DNA from: Mucidula mucida | Taxonomy: Eukaryota > Basidiomycota > Agaricomycetes > Agaricales > Physalacriaceae | Assembly: GCA_015501055.1 (NCBI GenBank) | Contig: JADNYV010000011.1 | Coordinates: 372,001 to 436,000, forward strand | DNA: 64,000 nt | Reading direction: 5' to 3' | Shown: positions 32,584-44,167 of the stretch, in pieces | Layout of the letters: each line of letters begins with the position of its first letter | Numbering within the stretch: position 1 is the first letter of the stretch | Made by a program: the position numbers and the translations under genes | The notes under the pieces: model-generated | Seen by the model: the letters and a program-made list of their open reading frames with translations, nothing else | Told to the model about the DNA's origin: nothing | The model's database searches: none

Positions 32584-33490
32584 TGAGCCAGTTTCCGACC
32601 TCGACAATGATTATGCCGACTCCTGGAAAAAATTTGACCAGACAGAATTCCGGGTAAGCTTATGCACCTACATCTACGACGCCTTCGAGCAAACGACGAC
32701 CGAAGAAGAAGAAGAAGGCGTCTGGTCAGAACAGAGGGGCGGAAGCACACTGAATATGCCATGTAAATCAGAGTAAATCAGCCTCAGAGGCTGGGCACCG
32801 ATATCAGTCCATTTCTTATGCAAAATGGAACGCGACTGGGCCAGAAATTGTGCGGCACACAATTTACTGTTACTGGGAACCATTTTGTACGTCCAATCAC
32901 AACCAAAGAAGTCCTCTCTAGGGACATTTCTTGCATGTGATCACTTACTTAAGTGGCGGCCATCACACGACGGCATCATCATTGAAAGACGCCACAAAGC
33001 TCACGGACTTTGATAGCACAGTATGAACATTGGTGATTGTGGCGAGTAACTGTTGGGCTCTTGTCCCCGGCAAGTCGAAGATTTGCCGCCTGGGAGCCTA
33101 ATTTACATGTAATTGACGGTCATTTTGGGTGCTAATTAGCAGTAAATCTCTTGAGCTCCCGGGGCTGCGCCCCGGACCCCCTTGTGTTAATCTACAGTAA
33201 ATTACACGGTCAATCAGAGGCGTCTTCGAGGCCTCATGTAAATGTCATTGTCAATCAGACAAAAAGCTAATTCCCCTAACACTAAATTGGCTCCAGCACA
33301 CCGCCAGCGTTGCGGTCATTGTGTGTTTATGGGATTACGAAAAAGTACCGAAGGCGGGGCGGGACTACAAGACATTATTCAGAAAAAGCGACGCAGAATG
33401 GGTCAAGAGACGAAAGTTGACGCGCGTTGACGAGAAGCGTTGTGGTAACTACGTAACTAACTACTTGAACGTTAACAATGTTGGGATGGG

Positions 33491-33584
33491 ATTCGGTACC
33501 GTAGCAGTACAGTTATTGTAGTACGGACCCTGCTGTGTTCTTTATGGGCTAGATGCAGGTTAAAATATATCTATCTATCTATCT
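33491..33584 (+). repeat. ATCT-tailed dispersed repeat, copy 2
   Basis: Direct copy of 32482-32583 with scattered substitutions and a shorter ATCT tail; it ends only about 20 bases from the stop codon of the convergent fungalysin gene. Confidence 0.6.
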
Positions 33585-33605
33585 TAACCGGCTTATCAAA
33601 GTACT

Positions 33606-36164
33606 TCACATGCAAGTCGGGTCGACCGTATCATCATCCTGGTGATCCCGTGCGTTCAACCCCAGTCCACGGCTAGCAAACACCCTCTGGAGCGTGCATC
33701 TATTCGCGCCTCCGTAAAGGAGCACGTCAGCCTGGTACCACGCGTCGCGCGCGGACAGAACTGATCGTGATGGTGTCAAAACAGTAGCACGAGCAAAAGG
33801 CAGACAAGAGACTTACAGTCTGGATTACATGGCTGGAGCTGAAGGGCTTCGAGGAAGAGGTGAAGGAACACGACGTTGCCCTCTGTTCCAGTCGCATCCG
33901 TCTTGGCGGTCATGGAGAATCCGTGGTCATTTATAAGAGCGGCGAGAACATTGTGTAACATGTTCGCCCAAACCTCCCCGATGGCTAAAGACATTCAATT
34001 AACACAGTCAAAAAGACAAACAACACGAGCTGGGATTGACCATGAGGTTGATTGAGGATTTGAAGATCGGAGTACCGAAGAGGATTGACACTCCTAAGCA
34101 ACTCTTCAGTCAAACCTCCACATGGAAACAGTGTACACCTACGAGTTTGTGGAATACGGAAACGACCGACCGCCTGCAGGGATATTCAGAATGAATGTCG
34201 CATAGAAAAAGTCCTTGTTGTCAGGGGTACTGGCGGCCCAACTGTGAAGACAGAATCAGCGAGCAAAAAACGATATGTTTTTTAGTATCACCGACTCCGC
34301 CAAACTGTCTGACCATCCTTCGGACAAACCTCGTCCTTCATTCGAGCCTTGTAAACACTGGGCACTTCCTCCCCCAGTCATCCTGTTCGTAACGCCATGG
34401 GTAAACTCGTGGATGATTATATCGTTCTCCAAAGCGCTGTCACGTAAAGGCTGCGACAGTCAGCATGACGGCAAATGAAACTGCTACAGTCTTACATTGG
34501 TGCGGTTGAACAATAACAAGGCTATAGAAGGAGGATTAGATGCGGCTCAAGCAGTCGTTGACAGGTTACTCACTCATAACACCAGACTGGCCACTGAGCG
34601 CGTGTCAGCACAGTATATGTAACAACAAGGAACCATAGCGTACTCGGGCGGTGTCGCGAAAAATGCGTTGTTAAAGCCGCCACCGTCCTGGACAGAGATT
34701 CTGACGGGATCCAGTCCACGACCACCGAGACCAAAGTTATCGTACTGGAAGTTGAAGGCTTTCTGTAGTACAGATAAACATCAGGACATGGCGGTATAGG
34801 CATCTGGAAAACCTGCCTCCGTGAACCCATACCTAGAGCTACGTCAAAATGATAGAAATGAGAAGAACAGTTAGGACTCACAGATACGTGGTGTCATGCA
34901 TGCTGTTGACAACATAGAACGCGTTTGTTCGAGCAGCATCCACGTTGGTACCGATACGCGGATCTACGGACAAATTAACCTCAAACTCGAAACCAGGTCT
35001 GCTAGAGTTTGTGCCCGTCTTGAAAGCAAAGGCGTTGTTGCCTCTGAATGAAAATGTGAGGGAGGGCGCACGTAAGAACTGTAGAAATTTACATTGTCGT
35101 GCTAGAAAGGCGCGCCACTGGTGAGTTGAAACTTAGCCACGATTCGAAAGCACCCACTTGGATTCGCCGGTACCGTAATCAGACCATCCCAAGGGCGAAA
35201 CGGAAAGATTCTCAGGATCAACAACGAGCACTTGACCATCCATCGCAATGTTTTGGTTATCAATGGGGACGACGAGATACTGGTCGCGCTCAGATCGCAG
35301 AGCTCACGTTCCAGCAAAAAGGTTACACACCGTGGCGTGGGCGACATAGTCAACAACCGACACAAGTTCCCCAGAATGCGCGTCAACGAATGCGTTGTAC
35401 CATGCATTGGCGGATTCGTTGCGTATCTGCACGGCGTGTATGAGGACCGACGAGTTATCTTCCTTGACGAAGTACTGCAGAGAGGGTTCCCAATTGTTGT
35501 ACTTTCCGCCGAGCATTCTCTCGGCAGTCGATATAGCATCCTCAACAGTGATGGACGGCGTCGAGTGAGCAATGCTCGCTAAAGATACGTGAGCTCTACC
35601 AATAAGAGACGTCGCAAAAAAACGTACAGTAGGAAACAAATGAGGACCCGTACGAAACGACCTGTATGGATAACCGCTCAAATCTGGAAAGGCCCATCTC
35701 GCAATGACGGACAAACTTTATCATCCTTCATTGCAACATTAGCAACAGCGTTGGCGAAAGGAACACCATCCTGAACAAGAAGAGCTTCAATGAGGATCGC
35801 GGTCTGTCGGTTTCGTAGTACATACGTGTGTCTGGCTCAGGTAGGCGTGGCTAACAATGTCACCATCAGACCCCACGCGATACGCGACCTGCTCTATATC
35901 AATGCCCATTTCGGAGGCAAGGAACGAGCAGGCCTTCTCGCCAAAGCTGGCATTTGAGCGCTGGGTCAAAGGGTGGTCAATACCGCCAGAGCCGAATGTC
36001 TGCAATATTCAAGTCGATGTGATTAGGAGCATAGCCTAACAAACCTTGAAAATCGACGGAGGGTGATATGCGTCGATCTTCACGCGGTCGACATGGGTCG
36101 ACGGAGACCCATAGCCCGCGGACGCCAGGAAGACTGTAGAGAGGATGTTGTGGAAAGCAACCAT
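33606..36164 (-). CDS. Fungalysin, extracellular M36 metalloprotease
   Basis: A many-exon gene with a signal peptide (MVAFHNILSTVFLASAGYG). The FTP/propeptide region follows (SVTVEDAISTAE-like, GGKYNNWEPSLQYF, NAFVDAHSGELVSVVDY), then the M36 catalytic domain: NNAFAFKTGTNSSRPGFEFE, YGFTEA, NFGLGGRGLDPVRI, the zinc site HEFTHG (near 34400), NRMTGGGSAQCLQ, LSEGWSDSLA, EVWANMLHNVLAALI and the C-terminal ARDAWYQADVLLYGG, FASRGLGLNA. All splice joins checked keep frame. The enzyme is secreted as a zymogen and digests protein outside the hypha. A TATAAA box lies about 75 bases upstream of the ATG. Length and domain order are normal for the family. Confidence 0.92.
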
Positions 36165-36238
36165 GAGCAAGAGCCTTGCGAGGAGGAGATACGGTTCTCG
36201 ACGAGAAACGATTGAGAGACAAGCCACGAATGACCCAG

Positions 36239-36246
36239 TTTTATAC
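36239..36246 (-). promoter_or_regulatory. TATA box of fungalysin gene
   Basis: GTATAAAA on the minus strand, about 75 bases upstream of the ATG at 36164, a usual fungal spacing. Confidence 0.6.
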
Positions 36247-37046
36247 CGTCTCTCGGTATAGCGCAAGTCACGGTTAAAATGGAAGCGCTGTCCTACAGCC
36301 TCAGGCCTGTATAGTCCCGGCCATGCATTCTTCGAGTCATTCAGAATGTTACTTCGGGATTTCAAGTGCCGTTCAGTACTCAAGGTAGTGTAGAGTTGCG
36401 GTTGTACTTTTTTGAAGGATCCATTGACAATCCTCTAGATCTGACGGTGATAGCAGGGGGAAATGGTGACCAAGCCCGGAAAGAGATGCGGTTGTGCAGG
36501 AACAAACAGTTCAGACGAGGTTTTGAGGCTCCAGGTGAGAACGAGGGCATGAAAGGCGCAGATGCCGAGAACATGGCAAGAGGCAAAAGACATCCGGCAG
36601 TCCGCCGCCATTATCCGCTGATCACCCGTGCAATCTCCCCGACTGCATCAACACAATTATTTTGCGTTGTTCAACAGCAAGCTCGGTGCAGCTAGCATGA
36701 AGTTCAGAGGTCCAGTGATTCACAATCCTCAAAGAGGATTACCAGAAAAAGGGACGGCGAGAAGTACGGCCTTGGAAGACATGTCAAATACCTTCACTTT
36801 CTTATTTTGATGCTGTAAGAGTTTCACAGGCCGAATGCACGGCGGTGAAATCAACTCCTCATTCGTCCTCGAGCTGGCCGACTTGAACCTGTCGATGCAC
36901 AGACATTGTTTCGAATAGTCGAATACACGCTACTGTGACATCGTCGATATAGAATTATGCGAGCTGAACGCACATACCAAGTGGAAACCCACCATCCTAA
37001 GTGGTATACAGTAATCGAGGAGAGGAAATAAATAGAACGGGGGTTC
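36247..37046. other. Spacer
   Basis: Upstream region of fungalysin and 3' flank of the TMEM70-like gene. Short frames without recognised domains. Confidence 0.4.
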
Positions 37047-37858
37047 TCAATCTTTCTTGTCCAGCAACTCAAGATGAACGTTAAAGTACCTAAGATACAG
37101 TCAGCATGCTCGACAATAACACGAAGTTGAGCTTACCGAACGACACTCCCGAGCGCATGGCAGTTTCCTTCACCGTTATTCTCCCACTTCACCACCCAGC
37201 TGCCAATTCTTTCTCCGCTGCCATTGAAAGTCTCTGCCACCGTCTCCTCCGTCCCAGGCTCCGCACGCTTAGCCTGCGACTCTGGCAACATAACGTGAGT
37301 CGGCAGCTGCCATTTGGCGAAGGGGCGTTGAGTATCAGCGAGAAAATCAGTGTCGTATATCTGCCCAATGTTGATACGGGCGTTGAAGCGAAAGAACACA
37401 CGCACCTTGGTGATGAGCGGCTTCAAGAACAAACTATACGTTGTGATTTCAAGCTCGCCGCCTGGTATGCGACGTAGCGACGTCACGTACGGACGCGTGA
37501 AATACGAGACCATAGCTGTGCTGACGAGAGATGTGGTGACCGCGATGCCTGCCAGGGATATGCGCGCGACGGTGGGCAGGTTGGACTCGATGATAAAAAA
37601 GAACGGGGAAATGGCCGTTGTCGCGCCAAGCGACGATAAAGATAGGATTTTCAGCCGGCGGAAAGTCGGTGTGAGCGGGCCTTGATATATGCGCTCGCCT
37701 GGCCCGTTATCCTCCGTTGTAGTCGCCGTCGCCGGTGGTGCAGTGGTCATGCAGCTCACTGTGGTGGAAAGCGGCCGCCATCGAGAAAGTGGGAGACGGC
37801 AAGCAGGGGACCGTGCACAGACGGAGAGCGGTGACCTCAAAAGAAGACGAGGCAGCAT
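37047..37858 (-). CDS. TMEM70-like mitochondrial membrane protein
   Basis: Two exons (37137-37858 and 37047-37089) encode 254 residues. The N-terminus from MLPRLLLRSPLSVCARSP is rich in Arg and Ser and lacks acids, as in a mitochondrial targeting peptide; this favours the ATG at 37858 over the one at 37888. The core YQGPLTPTFRRLKILSLSSL is followed by two hydrophobic helices (about TAISPFFFIIESNL and VARISLAGIAVTTSLVSTAM). The region YVTSLRRIPGGELEITTYSL and the end RYFNVHLELLDKKD match the TMEM70/TMEM223 family. Members help assemble respiratory complexes I and V in the inner membrane. The short second exon was placed from the donor CG|GTAAGC and the conserved YFNVH end. Confidence 0.8.
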
Positions 37859-38774
37859 CTGAGCGGGCTGGGTCAAACAAGGATACACAACCGCTTGAGC
37901 CGACTCAATGCGAGCGGCGAATCACAGTGTACTGATTGACAATCAAAGCGTCAATATAACGTTAGCGCTCAAGGTGTTTGGGAAGGTTGAATTGACGCTG
38001 CATTCGCGTCCGTACGGCATCATGTAGCGGCGGCTGCGTCAGCATTCATTTGTGTTCAGATATAACGGGCTCCGAAAATAGTCTTGACCACCGACGAATC
38101 TGTTATCGGATGCCACTGGCCTGAGCCCAAAGAAGTACAAAACTGTGCGACTGTGAATGGCGATTTTCATAGTAGCCCGAAGCTTGTGGGAAAGTTGCGG
38201 AGGAAACATACTACACCGCCAACGGGCGAGCAGCCGGAGTCCAGCTGGAATGATTGCCGGTGACACATGCCAGATCAAGTGAGTTTGGTGATCGCTGACG
38301 GGCTGGCCCCCAGTTTAGATCGCAATTGCACCACCCTGTATCCAGGTTCCCCGAGAAGCTGGCAGAAGGCACTGTCCGCAGCTGGCATCCAGGTGGTGGC
38401 AAACCCTTCCTTGATGTAATCACGATGTAACATCCACCTTCACAAATATATTTCTACTTCCTTTGTGCTCTCCTACCCCGTCATGTTAGTAACCTTGTAT
38501 CCAGCTAGTAGACTGCTGTATACCCCACAATCATTGTCTTGCAGATATGCTGATATGAGCACTATAGCAGTTCATGGAGTACCAGGGACCGATGAAAAGC
38601 AGAAAACAATTACTGCATTATTGACTGGATATAGGATACGACAATATGCGAACGACTACAGGGAGAGAGCGGTATGGATATACGGGGTATTACGACGAGA
38701 AGAGTATACTATCTGAGGTGTAGAGAATGCCAACATTGAAAGAATAGGTCCGTGCCTTTCTGCGACTATTGAGC
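37859..38774. other. Spacer
   Basis: Upstream region of the TMEM70-like gene and 3' flank of the next gene. No feature recognised. Confidence 0.4.
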
Positions 38775-40135
38775 TCAGCCATCCATCCCGCCACCGCCGT
38801 TCGCACCGCCGACAGAACCAGTTGCACCGGATGACGACGAACTAGCATTGGTGGTTGCCAGATCAAGCTCGCCGGTGCGTATGAGGTCGTCGACCTGTTG
38901 CTGGAACGCATCAACGGTGTCCTTGATTGGCGAGCTTTCCACAGTGCCCGAACCGTATGTCCGCTTGTCCTCCTCGTAGAGGAATTGAAAGGCCCTGGTC
39001 CGGTGAATGAGTATGGTACACACTGAAAAGAGGACAAGTAGTACTCACCGGACAAGAGCGCGTGCATCGCCCTTGGCCAACTTTTTGATCTTCGAAAGCT
39101 CCATGTTAAGCTTGTCCCAGAATTTATTCCCGGGGTGAGACTGGAAGACCTTACGCTGAAAGAAACTTCAGCAAACAGGAAAACAGAGGTAGATATTATC
39201 ATACCATCAATGCGATACGGCAACAAAGCGGAACAGAGATCTCGCACTTCGTGTTCTTGATGAACTCGCGCGCCAGCGTAATGATATCCATTTGAGGGCT
39301 AGCCTTAGCGCTCGCGACAAGCTAAAATGAGGAGTGAGACCGCGACAGCACTCATAGAGAAATAATCATACAGCTTTCTTGAAAGCCCCACGGGCCTGCG
39401 TCAGAGCATTGCCTGCAGCTGTTTCCATCTTCGTACGGTTGGCGGGAGCTGCGAGTATCTTTGCTGGGATGTCGATTGGGACTGTGTTAAGAATTTTCTG
39501 CAGTCCCAGAAATGAGTCGACACAGAAGAGATATTCACAAACACGAACCATGAAGGATGCCTTGTTACTGGCACCTTTGTATGTGCTGATATGAGTTGAG
39601 AGCAGGAAGGCAGTGGCATAGTGGTCCATGTTCTTCTTCAGCTCTGCCGAGACTTGGAATGGCGGAGTGGAGAGAACAATTTCGTCAGCCTTATTGAAGG
39701 TGGCAAGCAGTGTTGCAAACATTTTGCCCTCACGGACAAGAGGTGGCTCCTGCATAAGGCATTGATCAGTTCAGGCATAGAAAAGAGAAACGAGGAGATA
39801 GAAACCTGCAGGAAGACCTCAACTTCAGTGATTTGCTCAGGCTTCAACCTCTTTCGGGAGGCGAATTGGCGAACCGTGTTCACGTCGTTAGGGTTGGGTC
39901 TGAAAGAGAGTCCAGGAACAACTCCATTTCCAGAACTGTTCATGGTGTTGCGACTGTCGGTATCACCCTCTTCGTCAAGTTCGTCGCGCTCCTCGTCACC
40001 TTCAGCCGGGCGTTTTCCGAGAATACCTTGCAAGCGAACAGGTGACGACTGCATGGCTTCCGCCATGCAAGCCATGAATTCATCGGTATCCTGTACTGGC
40101 GAGGAGGAACGAGACAGAGCCGGGGAGGATGACAT
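38775..40135 (-). CDS. Conserved Agaricomycete protein of unknown function
   Basis: Five exons (39806-40135, 39372-39749, 39205-39321, 39049-39155, 38775-38994) splice into 383 residues with no frame break. The N-terminus is Ser-rich and acidic (EGDEERDELDEEGD), followed by a basic helix (RQFASRKRLKPEQITEVEVF) that could bind DNA or chromatin. A long helical region follows (PPLVREGKMFATLL, VSAELKKNMDHYATAFLLS, ALTQARGAFKKA, KFWDKLNMELSKIKK), and the end is a Gly/Ser-rich tail. I recall similar proteins as expanded families in mushroom genomes, often near transposons, but cannot give a function. It is head to head with the transposase-like gene, 136 bases apart. Confidence 0.75.
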
Positions 40136-40271
40136 GGTGGTGGTTGAGAACAAGGACAAGAGCAAACATGGACCAAACATCGTGTCCAACTTGTCACTGA
40201 TTGCCGAGCACCAGACCACGTTTCACACTCACTGTTTTATCCGGCCACCATTTTCTGTTGCATCCTTGTAA
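40136..40271. promoter_or_regulatory. Divergent interval between unknown gene and transposase-like gene
   Basis: 136 bases between opposed ATGs; it could serve as a shared bidirectional promoter. Confidence 0.45.
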
Positions 40272-43200
40272 ATGGCGCGCGGCAAAAATCCTGTTCCTGG
40301 CTGTAAGCACAATAATCGAGCTGCGATAATTTCTACTCACATTTTTCTCTGGCATTCAGACTTTTCTCTGGATGAAGAAGCCGATAAAGTCTTCTGCACA
40401 ATTTGTCACAGAACTATTGCACCTCCGTTAACATCAAATCTCTGGATTGGTTGGCGAAGCATACCATCCCATATCAAGTGTATCGGTCATCTATCGGCCG
40501 TAGAACAGGCGGATATGCGACACCACGAGCAGGATCTTCAAGGTCAGGCATCGCGCCAAGCACATCAAGAACGGTCTGCACCAAGTGCGGCGCCTGTCAG
40601 TGTTGCTGTAAACAGTTCTCGGATTCGATCCGCACCTCAACAAGAACTCATCGCTGATGCACAGCACGAGATATTGGCACACTACGAGTTCTCTGCAAAT
40701 GACTTTACGATGGATCCCACTGCTGAAGATCTGGACGTGAATCAGCGCGAACAGCTTGGTCGCAAGTTTGGAGAGATGGGCCTTTAGAACATTGAGTCCG
40801 TGGCTAATGACCTCGGTTTAAATCCAGAAACAGAGTTTGAGACTGTCGAGGATCGCGACAATGAAATGCTGGCTGAGATCATGCAGAACATTGGTAAGTG
40901 GCATGATGATGGTGTGAAGAAGAGTCAGGTGCAAATCTGACTTGCCTTTTTTGTCCGTGTAGATCTTCGCGCGCCTCCACCACCTGAAGCCAAACATGAC
41001 TCGCCATATTATCCATACGACTCCAAGACGGTAAATCGCCGCAAATTGTTTACAAGCATGTCATCTAACTGTGTCTTTAGATGTTCCTACTTGACACTCT
41101 CGACAACTTACCACGTCTTCGCCTCTCGAATTCCTTGATGCGCGTCTTCATCTGGATTTTGAGAGAGCTGGGAGCAGAGAATGTTCCGTCTTTTGACCAT
41201 CTACGCGATGTACAGAAGCGCCTGCGCGCGAAGTGCGCCGTTCCAACGATACCTGGGAGATCTGACTTGGGAAATGTTTTTTACCTCAACGATCCTCGAA
41301 CATTGATTGCCAAAGTATGTCTGTCTTGTTGAACCATATCTGATTGGGCTGGGTTTCACCATTTTCAGGATTGGGCTACACCAGAAATACGGAAACATAT
41401 ACATGTTTATCCCGAGATTCCAGAAGACGGCATTATTCGCAAAATCTGGCATGCGAAGAAATGGCGCAACGACATGGATCCTGACTTACTGAGTCCGATG
41501 TATGATAGTGGAGGAAAACACTTCTATGTCCATGAATTGGCCCGCATGCGAGACGGACGATACATGATTCCGAAGTGATGGGTAACACTTTTCCAACAAG
41601 ACCGCGTGTATGCTGATGCCGTATTCATGACTATCGACGCACATGTATGTTGCGAGAACTATCTTCTACTGTCATGCTCTGACGAGTTACGCCCTTCAGG
41701 GTTTTGCCAACGTTCCCAATGCAAAAACAATCTTGATCAGTGCACTAGATCTGTCGGAAAACTATCTGGACCTCCAGCATGAGAATGTCCTTCCTCATTG
41801 GCCGAGTACGTCGCTACTTTTCCCTTGTTACTACTCTCAGCGGCTAACTTCTTCCTGCAGCGACGGTTCCTAATTGTGACTCTGTCAACTATCCCGCAAA
41901 GATGCCTAATCCGAAGCGCGCATTAGCTGATGGTGATCCGTTGTACACGTCCTTTATTGAATACTTCAGCGACGATGTCTCTGGTAATTGGTCAAAGATG
42001 TGGAATAAACACTGGAATGTGTACATGTCTCACCGGAATCTTCCTCGACAACTTCTGCAACAAGAGTTTCATGTTCACTTTGTCTCGTCATCGCCCCATG
42101 CATCTGTTGCTGAACAATATGCTGATTTCAAGAAGATCATTGAGTACGTTCAGATTCCGAATACCGCAATTTCGTTCTAATACTCATGTGGTTTTAGGTC
42201 GACACAACATGAACCTGTCAAAGTACGCGACGGAATGACGGGCGACATGACACGCTTTATGCTTCAGAACATGATCGACCCGTCCGACAATCCAATGCAG
42301 AGTGAAATTGCCGCCAATATTGGAGCCAAGGGGAACTTTCCTTGTCGTAAATGCGAAGTCGGCGGGACACAGGCTGAGAAACAGCAAGATGAGCTGTATC
42401 ACTCGTTGTTTGAGGTGGGTTCCTTGGCAGCTTTGCAGTCATGTATTAACAACACCTCAGGCGGGCATTCCACGGACTAAAGAGAAAATTGTAATTGAAA
42501 TCAAGAAGCAGCTCCACCTCGCATGTAGCGGTGTTGCGCAACATGTAAAGGACTCGCAGTCAGCTACAGGAGTCAAGGATGCATACACGCAGCATTGGAT
42601 CCAGGACCTCATTGCCCGGTTCCACGCCATGAAGGACGATCCAAAGAATTCAAGATCAAACGATGAAATTAAAGCGGAGTTAGTCCAGTGGGTACTCGAT
42701 AACCGCGAGAAAATTTACAGTGGATTCCTAACTACCAATGGTAAGCATCAGCTCTCTACCGTCTCAGCTGTTTGCTCACTTTTGTCAGGCTTCGATCCGA
42801 CAAAGGATACACCCGTTGAGATCTTACATACTATTCTTGGGATCGTAAAGTACATCTGGCATAGTACACATACGTCGTTTTCTGCGACTCAAAAGGTCAC
42901 GTACTCCCAACGTCTTCAAGCAACAAACACCGACGGACTTAGCGTGCATGCCATTTGAGCCAACTACATCATGCAGTACGCAGGTTCTCTCATTGGCCAA
43001 CAGTTCAAGATGCTTGCTCAAGCAAATATCTTTCATGTACGCGGTCTTGTTTCGGACACTCAATTTGCCATTTGGAGAGCGGTCGGCGAGCTTTTGGCCC
43101 TCCTCTGGGTTCCGGAGATTCGAAAGCCTGATGAGTACTTGGTATGATAGTCATATGCCTTTGACTGAAACTCTCATTCAAGATTTATAGGCAGATATCA

Positions 43201-43627
43201 AAGTCGCCGTCGCCAACGTTCTTGATGCCTTTGCTGTTCTTGATCCATCCAAGATGCTCACCAAGATCAAGCTCCATCTGCTTACGCACCTCCCCAAGGA
43301 TATCCCTTCATTCGGACCACTTGTCGGTGTTGCAACCAAGATATATGAATGCTTCAATGCAGTTTTTCGCTTCTGTTTGATCCTCTCAAATCATCTTGCT
43401 CCGAGTCGCAATATAGCTCTCCAGCTCGCAGATCAAGAGGGACTTAAATATTGATTGACTGGCGGATGGTGGTCTGAAGCAGATGGGGTGTGGATATGTG
43501 CTGGCCCGGGTGTCCGTGACTATGTGCGGGAGCAGCCTGTGCTTCAAAAACTCCTGGGTTGGTCTGAGAAACCTGTGTTGCCTATCAGTAAGTTCTCTTT
43601 ACCGAATCGTACATTCCCAGTACTGAC

Positions 43628-44156
43628 TGTTAGCGACTGACTAAGCCACGAGACTCAACCAGGTACCACAGCAAGAACTGAAAGAGAGAGTGTTCGCGTT
43701 CGTAAGACTAGGCTAGGCCAGGTGTATAAACGAGATCGGAACTAAAGTACAATGATACTATACTACTGCTTATATACTAGTAAGCCTGTGCTTGGGACTC
43801 CTTGTCCATACGTGTTTCCACTAGGAATAACTCCACGCCCTTGACCCAGTGTTGTATGCTACTAGTCCATGAAACCATTAAATACAAGTGGTAACTGCAT
43901 GTAAGTAATAATACTGAAACGACCATGTGTGCTACGAGTGTCGGTGGTGTGTATACAATAGGAAGTCCATGAGGTATCGGCATGTATGATGTCATCCATG
44001 TGTTGGGTGTGTGTCCGACATGAGTACGGCTTTGGTAATGAAAAGGAGTACGATCGGTGACGAAACAGATGATGAAACAGTCCGTTGGTTGATAAGACAA
44101 GCCCCCGATAAGATATGATAAGATGTAAGAATGTGAAAATATGGCGATTCATAACA
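43628..44156 (-). repeat. Left LTR (3' LTR) of Gypsy element
   Basis: 529 bases, begins TGTTAGCGACTG and ends GATTCATAACA on the plus strand; preceded by target duplication CTGAC. Confidence 0.93.
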
Positions 44157-44167
44157 TCACCCCCTCC

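Larger units (their letters stand above)
32216..33605. other. Repeat-bearing intergenic region
   Basis: No gene supported. It contains two copies of a 95-100-base repeat with an ATCT tail, and between them a GC-rich palindrome (GGGGCTGCGCCCC, about 33164-33176) surrounded by AT-rich motifs such as ACGGTCAATCA. It probably consists of old transposon pieces. Confidence 0.45.
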
